A stretch of 50,861 nt of DNA, from assembly GCA_903919075.1 (NCBI GenBank), contig CAIXGR010000089.1:1-50861 (forward strand). The letters are read 5' to 3'. Source of the stretch: an uncultured Bacteroidota bacterium (GTDB lineage: Bacteria > Bacteroidota > Bacteroidia > Chitinophagales > LD1). Position 1 is the stretch's first letter, and every line of letters starts with the position of its first letter. The notes beneath the pieces are model-generated. The model was not told the origin of the DNA and did no database searches. It saw only the letters and a program-made list of their open reading frames with translations. The translations under genes and the position numbers were made by a program. This document shows positions 42,558 through 50,288 of the stretch, in pieces.

Positions 42558-43058
42558 GTGAAATCTAAATGGTATATAGAGTTTTCTGTGGTTGTATTAA
42601 CGATTGGCATGGCAATTGTTTTTGCATTGAACATCGATTTATCTTCCTGCAATAAAAAGGCAGGTAAAAGTAAAGCTGATACGACTTCAAATGACGGTGC
42701 ATCAAAAAAATCGCCGGAAGAAGCAAAATGGCGCGAGGGCAAAGATTTATTTAAAGCTAATTGTGTTGCCTGCCATAACCCGAAAACAAATGGAGCCGGC
42801 CCTGCATTAAAAGGTGCAGCCGCCCGGTGGAAAGCGGCGGGCAGTTATCAAAATAGAACAGGAGAGGAGTGGATGAAAATTTGGATTCGCAATTGGAATG
42901 ATGTGGTAAAGGCTGATTATAAATACGGTGTTGATATGGCTAATTCACGGCCTGCTCAAATGAATATTTTTCCTTACCTCACCGATGAACAAATAGATGA
43001 AATTATGTTTTTTGTTGAATCTTCCGATGGCGTGAAGCCCGTAGAGGCTTCTAAATAA
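42558..43058 (+). CDS. Membrane-anchored mono-haem cytochrome c
   Basis: 166 residues if translation starts at the GTG at 42558; a TTG at 42540 is the only other in-frame option before the hydrophobic segment, and there is no ATG there. An N-terminal hydrophobic stretch ends in DLSSC (Cys30, possible lipidation). After a Ser/Lys/Asp-rich linker comes CVACH (68-72), the haem-binding motif. Met133 in AQMNIFPYL is the likely axial ligand. Class I cytochrome c shape, with FPYLTDEQIDEIMFF as the C-terminal helix. It carries electrons at the outer face of the membrane. Its stop codon abuts that of the convergent gene at 43059. Confidence 0.86.
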   Translation: MKSKWYIEFSVVVLTIGMAIVFALNIDLSSCNKKAGKSKADTTSNDGASKKSPEEAKWREGKDLFKANCVACHNPKTNGAGPALKGAAARWKAAGSYQNRTGEEWMKIWIRNWNDVVKADYKYGVDMANSRPAQMNIFPYLTDEQIDEIMFFVESSDGVKPVEASK

Positions 43059-44318
43059 TTACGTCTTCTGTTTTTTCTTTCTCGCCGCAGGAAACAAAAC
43101 GTTATTTAATATCAACCGGTAGCCCGGTGAGTTGGGGTGTAGGTCAAGATTAGTTGGCGGGTCGCCTACGTGGTGTTCAAAATCTTCGGGGTCGTGGCCG
43201 CCGTACCAGGTCCATAATCCTTTTCCGTATTCGCCATGTATATAACGTGCTTCGTTGGCAGATTTATTTTGCCCCATTATTAATACGCTTGATTTAATAT
43301 ACTTTTTATTAAAAGCAGTAGTTTGTCCCATAAAGCCTTTAATTGTTTTGGTATGGTCCTGGCAAAGCATGGTAGGCACGGGGTCCCACTTGGCGCTAAA
43401 ATCAAATAAGCTGAAATAATCTAAATCCTTAGGTACCGTTCTTCCAAAAGTAACATCAATATCACTCTTGGCATAAAACATGGGGTTAGTGTTGATGTGA
43501 AAATTCTCAAATGCAAAACATTGCGAATAGTCTAATTTTGATTGTGCCGCTGGGTCTTGCGGGTCGTGGTCGAACATTACATCACATATATCCGTGTTTT
43601 CGGCAGCAAGCGCAATATCGTACGAATCAGGAGCGCTACACATAGCAAACATAAACCCTCCGTTAAAAACAAAATCGCGTATCATATGGCATACGGCCAG
43701 CTTCATTCTCGAAACTTTTGCGTAGCCTCTCCTTTTAGCTCTTGATTCCTGATCCGCAACATCGTTTTGATACCACGCCGCTGTTGAATACGCCGCATAA
43801 AATTTTCCGTACTGGCCGGTAAAATCTTCATGGTGTAAGTGCAGCCAGTCATATTCGTTTAGTTTTCCGTCCAACACTTCATCATCAAAAATTTTATCGT
43901 ATGGTATTTCAGCATAGGTAAGCACTAGTGTTACTGCGTCATCCCAAGGTTGCTTTGAAGTAGGGGTATAAACCGCAATTTTTGGGGCCTTCTCTAATTT
44001 CATTAAATCCATGTTCTTTTCGGGGTCGGCAATTTCGGCAAGTATTGCACCATATTGCCCATCGGCAATTACTTCATAACTAACGCCTCGAATTTTGCAT
44101 TCGTTTTCAAGAGCGCTGGCGTATGGTACGGCAAAGCTTCCGCCGCGGTAATTTAGCAGCCAGTCAACTTTTGCATTTTGTTTTAAAACCCAGTAAGCAA
44201 TGCCGTATGCTTTAAGGTGGTTGGTTTGCGAAAGGTCCATTGGTATTAATAACTCACTGGCACCGGCAGAAAAAACTGAGGCAATTAATAAAATAACAAT
44301 GAAAGATTTTTTAAACAT
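43059..44318 (-). CDS. Secreted Bacteroidota protein usually named asparagine synthetase B (likely misnomer)
   Basis: 419 residues with a signal peptide (1-20, SAGAS). Characteristic sequence includes LLIPMDLSQTNHLKAYGIAYWVL, VDWLLNYRGGSFAVPY, YDWLHLHHEDFTGQYG, FNGGFMFAMCSAPDSYDIALA and HGEYGKGLWTWYGGHDPEDF. From memory, homologs of this kind are widely labelled asparagine synthetase B. I see neither the N-terminal Cys glutaminase domain nor the synthetase ATP-binding signature, and the protein is exported, so that label looks wrong. The fold looks like a glutamine-amidotransferase-like or sugar-binding exported domain, which is inference. The stop abuts that of cytochrome c. Confidence 0.7.
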   Translation of the reverse strand: MFKKSFIVILLIASVFSAGASELLIPMDLSQTNHLKAYGIAYWVLKQNAKVDWLLNYRGGSFAVPYASALENECKIRGVSYEVIADGQYGAILAEIADPEKNMDLMKLEKAPKIAVYTPTSKQPWDDAVTLVLTYAEIPYDKIFDDEVLDGKLNEYDWLHLHHEDFTGQYGKFYAAYSTAAWYQNDVADQESRAKRRGYAKVSRMKLAVCHMIRDFVFNGGFMFAMCSAPDSYDIALAAENTDICDVMFDHDPQDPAAQSKLDYSQCFAFENFHINTNPMFYAKSDIDVTFGRTVPKDLDYFSLFDFSAKWDPVPTMLCQDHTKTIKGFMGQTTAFNKKYIKSSVLIMGQNKSANEARYIHGEYGKGLWTWYGGHDPEDFEHHVGDPPTNLDLHPNSPGYRLILNNVLFPAARKKKQKT

Positions 44319-44455
44319 GCAAGGCTTTATTTAATGCAATTTTACAACCAAATATTTTCGGTTTTTGCAGTATGAATATACTTGATAACTATTAAAAACA
44401 CCGGGAATATTGTTATGGTTTTACAAGCATAACATTTTTTAGAAAAAACATGGCG

Positions 44456-45151
44456 TTAAGCCCGCTTTAACTGTTTCTTTTGCGAGGCCTTAATCTGATA
44501 GTTAGGAGCAAGTTCCTTCTTAATTATTTTGCTTATTTCTTTAGCGCGATTGGCTACCATAAAATGCGTGCCTCCACGCACCCAAACAGCATCTTTTATA
44601 TAGAAATCAGGAAAAATCTTGTCCTGCGTTCCGTGTATATGCGTTAAATTATCAATCACCTCGTCATTTTTCCAATGTATTACTTGGTCAACTGCCCATT
44701 CGTTAAACTCGATATTGGTTTCTTTTATCATTAGCTCTATCAGTTCCATGTCCTTTTTGCTCGAACTTCCTATCAACCAGTTTAACCAAAACCTAAACTG
44801 CAACACTAGTTTTGCCGGTAAAAGCCTATGGAATTTTACCGAGTTTAAAAACATAATTTTAAGCGGGCGCTCATGATAAGTTTTAATGCTTGAAATGATA
44901 ATTGTTTTATGCGGGTCAATCAGTTTGGCTAGTTCAATAGCTACTATACCGCCGAAGGAAAGCCCTATTAAAACAGGCTGGGTATCTTTTTTTATTTGCG
45001 GAAGCAGCTTTTTTACATACGATTGCAACGACTCGTTTTTTCGGTGTTTAGGCCATTTAATATGCACTATTTCATAGGCGCTTAAATCAAGATTTTGAAA
45101 AACCTTGTCGTTAGCACCTACTCCCGGTATTAGGTAAATGGTTTTAGCCAT
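44456..45151 (-). CDS. Alpha/beta hydrolase
   Basis: 231 residues. IYLIPGVGAND (5-15) is the oxyanion region, and LIGLSFGGIVAIELAKLI (61-78) is the nucleophile elbow with Ser65. HGTQDKIFPDF supplies the acid (Asp, ~178) and GGTHFMV the His (~196). There is no signal peptide. A helical lid of about 100 residues lies between the elbow and the Asp motif. Substrate is unknown. It is transcribed divergently from the acyltransferase gene at 45220. Confidence 0.83.
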   Translation of the reverse strand: MAKTIYLIPGVGANDKVFQNLDLSAYEIVHIKWPKHRKNESLQSYVKKLLPQIKKDTQPVLIGLSFGGIVAIELAKLIDPHKTIIISSIKTYHERPLKIMFLNSVKFHRLLPAKLVLQFRFWLNWLIGSSSKKDMELIELMIKETNIEFNEWAVDQVIHWKNDEVIDNLTHIHGTQDKIFPDFYIKDAVWVRGGTHFMVANRAKEISKIIKKELAPNYQIKASQKKQLKRA

Positions 45152-45188
45152 ACGCCACTTTTATTTACAGTATAACTAAATTAGAAAT

Positions 45189-45196
45189 TACATTTG
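45189..45196 (+). promoter_or_regulatory. Bacteroidota -7 promoter box TACATTTG
   Basis: Exact TAnnTTTG match 23 nt before the acyltransferase ATG at 45220. A TTTA sequence 21 nt upstream is a fair -33 candidate. Confidence 0.5.
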
Positions 45197-45219
45197 CATT
45201 ATAAAATCTATTATTAACA

Positions 45220-46092
45220 ATGCCTAGCAAGCGTGCAACAAAAACAGCACACTCCAAGTTTAGCTTTAAGCCGCCATCAAAGCAATTTGTAAGCAATTTT
45301 ATGGTTCCGTTTAATTTCTACTTCGCACCCCAGTTTTACGGCTTAGATGAATTAGATGTTTCCCGGCCGGCTATGTATGTTTCCAACCACACTGTGTTGG
45401 GCGTTTTAGATGGCTTTCCGTTTGGCGCGGAACTTTATTTGAAAAAGGGACTTTTTTTGCGCGCACTTGCCGCCTCCAATCATTTTAAAATACCGGTGTG
45501 GAAAGAGGTTATAAGCGAGCGTTTAGGCGCCGTAGAGGCATCGCCCGAAAATTGCCGGGGCTTAATGAAAGCTGGAGAAAGCCTGGTGGTATACCCTGGC
45601 GGCGTGCGTGAAATATGCAAGAAGAAAGGAGAGGACTATGTTTTGAAATGGAGCGACCGCCGTGGTTTTGTGCGCATGGCTATGGAATACGGTTACGATA
45701 TTATACCGGTAGCTGCTGTAGGGGCCGAGGAAGCATTTACTATTGTGAAAGATTCGGATGATATATTGAATTCGGCCTTTGGTACCTTTTTAAAGTTTAT
45801 TGGTGTAGCGGAAAAGTATTTTAAAAATGGTGAGTTAATGCCACCGGTGGTAAAAGGTATAGGCGATACCATTATTCCCAGACCAGCGAAATTATATTTT
45901 AGTTTTGGCAAAAGAATTTCAACGGCAGTTTACCGGACAAAATACGAGGACAAAAAGGCCCAGAATGTAATTAAGAAAAAGGTAGAGAATTCGCTATACA
46001 AACAATTTGGCGAGCTGTTTGAAATACGTGCCAACGACCGCGACAGAAGCAAATGGAGAAGATTTTTGAATATGAGGAAGCCGAAGGTTTAA
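45220..46092 (+). CDS. Lysophospholipid/diacylglycerol acyltransferase family protein
   Basis: 290 residues. YVSNHTVLGVLDG (53-65) carries the acyltransferase His57, with a variant spacing to the Asp (Asp64) compared with the PlsC H-x4-D motif. ESLVVYPGGVREICKKKGE (120-138) is the P-G-G-x-x-E acyl-acceptor region. RRGFVRMAMEYGYDIIPVAAVGAEEAF follows. The pattern fits the diacylglycerol/lysophospholipid acyltransferase relatives of TMEM68 type. The role is probably in membrane or storage lipid synthesis; the exact acceptor is unknown. It sits divergently to an alpha/beta hydrolase. Confidence 0.85.
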   Translation: MPSKRATKTAHSKFSFKPPSKQFVSNFMVPFNFYFAPQFYGLDELDVSRPAMYVSNHTVLGVLDGFPFGAELYLKKGLFLRALAASNHFKIPVWKEVISERLGAVEASPENCRGLMKAGESLVVYPGGVREICKKKGEDYVLKWSDRRGFVRMAMEYGYDIIPVAAVGAEEAFTIVKDSDDILNSAFGTFLKFIGVAEKYFKNGELMPPVVKGIGDTIIPRPAKLYFSFGKRISTAVYRTKYEDKKAQNVIKKKVENSLYKQFGELFEIRANDRDRSKWRRFLNMRKPKV

Positions 46093-46142
46093 AATAATTA
46101 CCTTAAATTGATACCTGTTGAATTAATATTTAACCCCGTAAA

Positions 46143-46901
46143 ATGAATAGCATTATAAAATGGAAGAACCGGTTAGTAGCGGTTTTATTTTTTTCGATAG
46201 CCGGGCTACCATGCTGTAATGCGCAGCAGCCGGTATGCGATTCGTCGTTATGGAACCATGTTTACAATAGTTATAGATTAACTGTTCTTAGCCAATGTGC
46301 GTACGCCAATGGTAACGTGCAGTATATATATGCAACCGATGATGGCGATTATCATATTGAATTAAAACTTGACTCGGCTTTTAGCTACATGCTGGATACC
46401 GGGAATATAAACAACACGAATGGTAATTTAATTTGTGAAACTATTTGTGCCAATCAAATTTTTTATTCGGATGTGGTGCCGTTTTGCCAAAATTTTACCA
46501 GTACCGTTTATGTTCCGAATGTGAACGAGCACGTTAAAATAACCGGCTCTTTTGTATCTGACTATGTGCATGGCACCTGGAATGAAATACATCCGATTAC
46601 TGAAATTGAAATTATTTCGCCAACAACGGGCTGGCAAAAAACAGAGGCCGATAATGTTTCAATGGAAGTGTTTCCTAATCCGGCTTCGGCGTACGTAAAT
46701 TTCAAATTAGCAACGAAACCATCAAGGCCTGTTTTTATAACTGTTACCGATGGCTTGGGGCGTTTAGCCGGGCAGTTTCAAATGAAGGATAACCCGAAAT
46801 TTGCTGTGAACACCGCCTATTTTCCTGATGGCACCTATTACTACAGCGCGGTTACCGATGATAAGTTAATAAAGGCAGGTAAATTTATTGTAGCGCACTA
46901 G
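46143..46901 (+). CDS. Secreted T9SS-sorted protein, unknown function
   Basis: 252 residues with a signal peptide (1-27, CNAQQ). Residues ~30-165 form a compact beta-rich domain (NVQYIYATDDGDYHIELKLD, VPNVNEHVKITGSFVSDYVHGTW) that I do not recognise. Two Cys pairs are likely. The last ~75 residues are a T9SS C-terminal domain: EVFPNPASAYVNFKL, VTDGLGRLAGQF, FPDGTYYYSAV and KAGKFIVAH. It is probably exported through the outer membrane by the type IX system. The stop codon is 3 nt from that of the convergent YciI gene. Confidence 0.78.
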   Translation: MNSIIKWKNRLVAVLFFSIAGLPCCNAQQPVCDSSLWNHVYNSYRLTVLSQCAYANGNVQYIYATDDGDYHIELKLDSAFSYMLDTGNINNTNGNLICETICANQIFYSDVVPFCQNFTSTVYVPNVNEHVKITGSFVSDYVHGTWNEIHPITEIEIISPTTGWQKTEADNVSMEVFPNPASAYVNFKLATKPSRPVFITVTDGLGRLAGQFQMKDNPKFAVNTAYFPDGTYYYSAVTDDKLIKAGKFIVAH

Positions 46902-46904
46902 AAC

Positions 46905-47234
46905 TTATTGTTTATTACCGGCATCTGTAGGCTCGCCATAAAGCGAAAGCCTGAAAGGATGAACCTTTGCAGTCATTACTCCTTTCTTTACACAGGGGTC
47001 GTTAAGCATAATTTCGTTGGCTTTTTCTGCCGTCTCAGCTTCAAAAACGGCTATGCCCATAATATCAGGGTTTTCTACTTCATAATCTGTACGGCCTACC
47101 AGTTTCATTACTCCTTTTTCATGTAGGGCTACCAGGTAATTCCAGTGCTCGCCCATTATTTTCGCGGTTTCTTCGTTCCAGTTGGTTTTTACTTTATACT
47201 GCGGTCCTAAATCTAAAATATAAATGAAATGCAT
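46905..47234 (-). CDS. YciI-like protein
   Basis: 109 residues from the ATG at 47234; a longer frame to 47327 would overlap the start of the GSCFA gene and lacks a family-like N-terminus. MHFIYILDLGPQYKVKTNW, IMGEHWNYLVALHEKGVMKLVG (His30) and AVFEAETAEKANEIMLNDPCVKKGV follow the YciI fold, a dimeric ferredoxin-like domain. There is no signal peptide and no fused partner, unlike the YciI domain at 17120-17989. Function unknown. Confidence 0.83.
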   Translation of the reverse strand: MHFIYILDLGPQYKVKTNWNEETAKIMGEHWNYLVALHEKGVMKLVGRTDYEVENPDIMGIAVFEAETAEKANEIMLNDPCVKKGVMTAKVHPFRLSLYGEPTDAGNKQ

Positions 47235-47277
47235 GGCATGATAATTTTTAATGAAGATAGGTTTTCTTTGCAAGGTT

Positions 47278-48276
47278 ATGAAAACATACAGAACAGTTGT
47301 TACGCCATCAAAGCCGGAGTTTGCCATCTCTCATCAGGATAAATTAATCAGCATAGGTTCGTGCTTTTCGGAAAATACCGGTAAAAAATTCCGCGAGTAT
47401 AAATTTAATATCAATATCAATCCTTTCGGGCAGCAGTATAACCCGCACTCTATTGCGCAGGCCATTGAACGCTTGCTAAATCCGGTGGCGTATACCGAGG
47501 CTGATTTGGTGCGGCATAATGAACTATATCATTCTTTCGACCAACATGGCGATTTCTCGCATACTACAGCAGCCGAAACACTAAAGCATATTAACGATAA
47601 CTTAACCGTAGCTGCCGAAGATATTAAAAGGGCAACTGTGTTGTTTCTCACTTTCGGAACTTCTCATGTTTTTGTTTTGAAAGAAAAGAATAAAGTAGTT
47701 TCTAACTGCCACAAATTTCCGGGCAATATGTTTGGAACAACTATGATGAACCCTTTGGAGATTGTTGAAGTTTTAGAAGCTACGCTTAAAAAGCTATTGA
47801 CTGTTAACCCTGGTATAAAAATAGTTTTAACGGTAAGCCCGGTACGCTACTTTGCTTTTGGGCATTACGAAAACTCGGTAAGCAAGGCCAATATATTTTC
47901 GGCTATTTACGAATTACAAAACCGCCATCCCAACATATATTATTTCCCGGCTTACGAATTGGTGATTGATGATTTACGCGACTACCGGTTTTACGCCGAA
48001 GACATGCTGCACCCCAACCACCAGGCCACTGAATATGTTTGGGAGAATTTATGCAATACCATGTTTAGCGAACAAACACTTAAATTGCTGAGAGAGATAG
48101 ATGAAGTATTACAAGCTACTAAACACCGGCCACGCAATCCTACCGGTGAAGCGCATAAAAAGTTTGTGGCTGCTACTTTGAATAAAATTGAGGAGTTGGA
48201 AAAATTGCACCGGTTGGATTTGTCAGAAGAAAAAGAGAGGCTCATGGTTGATAGTAGCCGGCAAGCCAGCGTTTAA
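47278..48276 (+). CDS. GSCFA-domain protein
   Basis: 332 residues from the ATG at 47278; an earlier ATG at 47251 is also possible. SIGSCFSEN (25-33) is the signature that names the family, with Ser28 a candidate nucleophile. TFGTSHVF (125-132), VLTVSPVRY and EDMLHPNHQA (Asp242, His245) recall the blocks of SGNH/GDSL hydrolases. Most GSCFA proteins are from Bacteroidota, with no characterised function. The stop shares a TTAA with the convergent T9SS gene. Confidence 0.87.
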   Translation: MKTYRTVVTPSKPEFAISHQDKLISIGSCFSENTGKKFREYKFNININPFGQQYNPHSIAQAIERLLNPVAYTEADLVRHNELYHSFDQHGDFSHTTAAETLKHINDNLTVAAEDIKRATVLFLTFGTSHVFVLKEKNKVVSNCHKFPGNMFGTTMMNPLEIVEVLEATLKKLLTVNPGIKIVLTVSPVRYFAFGHYENSVSKANIFSAIYELQNRHPNIYYFPAYELVIDDLRDYRFYAEDMLHPNHQATEYVWENLCNTMFSEQTLKLLREIDEVLQATKHRPRNPTGEAHKKFVAATLNKIEELEKLHRLDLSEEKERLMVDSSRQASV

Positions 48277-49121
48277 TGCACTACCATTTTCCCCGTTTCA
48301 ATTGATTGTACTTTTGATACTGCTTTCCACAAGCACATACCCAAACTACACGGTTTAATATTTACAATGTTATTCAGATTATTTAAAGTAAGTTGCTTTG
48401 CTTCTCTTCCTAACACATCGTAAACCGTCAATGTAGCAGGCAACAAATTCTCATCACTAATTTTCACATTAAATGTACCATCATTCACGGTGGGAAATAA
48501 GCTAATGCGTCCATCTTCTGGGCTCAATTGCTGTAACCCTGTTGTAAAATCCGAATAAGGTGTGCCCCATGTTTCTGAGCCCTTGGCATAGTATATTATT
48601 ACACTTGAATCCGAATAATATTCTCCCCCATAGTCAGTACCACCCCATTTATATTCAAGGGTAATTCCAAGGCCATCTGCAAATACGAATTCGACATGAT
48701 TGGACCCAGCACAATTGTCACCAATGATTATAATATTTACCACCCTATTGTGATATTGAGAATCAGTAATTATTGACATGCTGGAAACGCATCCTGAGGT
48801 AAACGTCTCTAAATCATAAATTGATACATGTGTAATCGCTAAAGTGTCATAAACTACTGGAAGTGGATATAATCGCGCTCGTGCAATATATTTTGTTATT
48901 GAATCTAACGAATAGTAAATATTTGTTATTACATACCTGCTATAAGATATTGTGGTAATGTTCGTAGGGTGAGGGTTGTTAAATGTGATTGTGTGATTAT
49001 AATGACGATAATCAAAAGTATCCCCTACACTAAAATCAAATGTCCGATCCCTTGTAAGCGTATCATTTGCAAATACAGGATGTACGATAATGAGTAAAAA
49101 GGCGAATAATAATTTTCGCAT
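48273..49121 (-). CDS. Secreted T9SS-sorted protein, unknown function
   Basis: 282 residues with a signal peptide (1-18, PVFA). Residues ~20-200 form a beta-rich domain (TFDFSVGDTFDYRHYNHTITF, YVITNIYYSLDSITKY, FVFADGLGITLEYKWGGTDYGG). The C-terminal ~75 residues are a T9SS domain: LFPTVNDGTFNVKISD, TVYDVLGREAKQL and MCLWKAVSKVQSIETGKMVV. It resembles exported proteins of unknown role found in this phylum. The stop codon overlaps that of the convergent GSCFA gene. Confidence 0.75.
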   Translation of the reverse strand: MRKLLFAFLLIIVHPVFANDTLTRDRTFDFSVGDTFDYRHYNHTITFNNPHPTNITTISYSRYVITNIYYSLDSITKYIARARLYPLPVVYDTLAITHVSIYDLETFTSGCVSSMSIITDSQYHNRVVNIIIIGDNCAGSNHVEFVFADGLGITLEYKWGGTDYGGEYYSDSSVIIYYAKGSETWGTPYSDFTTGLQQLSPEDGRISLFPTVNDGTFNVKISDENLLPATLTVYDVLGREAKQLTLNNLNNIVNIKPCSLGMCLWKAVSKVQSIETGKMVVH

Positions 49122-49201
49122 ATACTAAAATACGAAATAATTAATGCAAAATGAAGGAAAAATAAATTCCATCCTCGGTAATAACTAACCTATATTAATC
49201 T

Positions 49202-50101
49202 TTATTTCACCACCACAATTTTACGTGAACTCGAAAGATTTTCACCGTTTAAATTCAAAAGATATATACCACTGGTAATTGCTTCACCATTTATATCCCA
49301 ATTTATCTGGTGCTCACCAGCGTTTAAATGGCCATCAAAAAGGATTTTTATTAAACGACCGGCTATGTCGTAAATAGTTAAATGAATATTTTCGGATTGA
49401 AGAAGCGAAAATGTAATTACCGCAGATTGTGAAACAGGATTGGGAATAATTAAGCTTTCAACAATTGGTTTAGGTTGTGATATAGAAGTAGTATAAGCAG
49501 TAACCCACATGTTGTCAGCCATAAAAATAACACCATAATCCTGACAAGTAGGCGGGCGGTGGTCGTAATGAACCACCACACTATCGAAGCCCTGTGCAAA
49601 GCTGCAACTTAAAGTGTCTGATGGCCAGGTGCCGGGGTGGCTTGTCATCTTTGTGTTCGTGCCTACGTAGTTGCCATTCAAATAGGCTGTTACGCGCATT
49701 GTTGCGGCATCATCGCAGGCCAGTTCCTGGCAGGCATACATGATAGAAAAATCGGTAAGTTTTTGATTGAAGCTAATAAGCAGATCTGCAAGGTTAATAC
49801 TGCTCGGATCAATTACATTGCCCGAAAACCCCGTTGGCGTAAAGCCATGCACATTGGCCGCTTGTATGGAATAGCCTTGCCCGGTACCTGATAAATGTGC
49901 GGTAATGCTACCTACTGTTACAGTAATAGGGAAAGGCGTATAAGCCGCAACATTGTCGAAATCGAACAACACAACCTGCGCAGATGCCGGTGTAACTGCT
50001 GACAATGCATTCAAAAAAAGCAGGGCGATGAAAACTTTAAAAAATAATTTGCTTTTTTGAATTGCTGATTTTGCGGGTAGCGGTAAGTATAAATTTTCCA
50101 T
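49202..50101 (-). CDS. Secreted T9SS-sorted protein with beta-sandwich domain
   Basis: 299 residues. The signal peptide extends to about residue 41 (PASAQ), with a longer-than-usual N-region. A beta domain (VVLFDFDNVAAYTPFPITVTVGS, LADLLISFNQKLTDFSIMYACQEL, SVVVHYDHRPPTCQD) precedes the T9SS C-terminal domain. The tail has the FlgD-Ig-like form: IPNPVSQSAVITFSL, LTIYDIAGRLIKILFDG, NAGEHQINWDING and TSGIYLLNL. An 18-bp perfect palindrome lies 55 nt upstream. Function unknown. Confidence 0.77.
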   Translation of the reverse strand: MENLYLPLPAKSAIQKSKLFFKVFIALLFLNALSAVTPASAQVVLFDFDNVAAYTPFPITVTVGSITAHLSGTGQGYSIQAANVHGFTPTGFSGNVIDPSSINLADLLISFNQKLTDFSIMYACQELACDDAATMRVTAYLNGNYVGTNTKMTSHPGTWPSDTLSCSFAQGFDSVVVHYDHRPPTCQDYGVIFMADNMWVTAYTTSISQPKPIVESLIIPNPVSQSAVITFSLLQSENIHLTIYDIAGRLIKILFDGHLNAGEHQINWDINGEAITSGIYLLNLNGENLSSSRKIVVVK

Positions 50102-50155
50102 AGCATTGTATTTTATGTTACTTAATACAAAGCTCTTTACATGCCAATAGAAAAA

Positions 50156-50173
50156 ACATGACGGGCGTCATGT
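50156..50173. promoter_or_regulatory. Perfect palindrome, candidate operator
   Basis: ACATGACG-GG-CGTCATGT is an 8-bp inverted repeat with a 2-nt centre, unusual in this AT-rich DNA. It sits upstream of the T9SS gene at 50101 and downstream of the clpB terminator, where an operator would be expected. The cognate regulator is unknown. Confidence 0.45.
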
Positions 50174-50226
50174 ATGATTATGATTTTTTGGTATGTCAGC
50201 TATTAGGGATACAGATATAAATGAAA

Positions 50227-50266
50227 AAATCCGTAGTGATGATGTTTGAATTATCACTACGGATTT
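50227..50266 (-). terminator. Rho-independent terminator of clpB
   Basis: AAATCCGTAGTGAT (50227-50240) and ATCACTACGGATTT (50253-50266) form a perfect 14-bp stem with a 12-nt loop. On the minus strand it is followed by a T-run. It lies 22 nt past the clpB stop codon. Confidence 0.9.
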
Positions 50267-50288
50267 ATATTATTGATGGAATGGTTAT

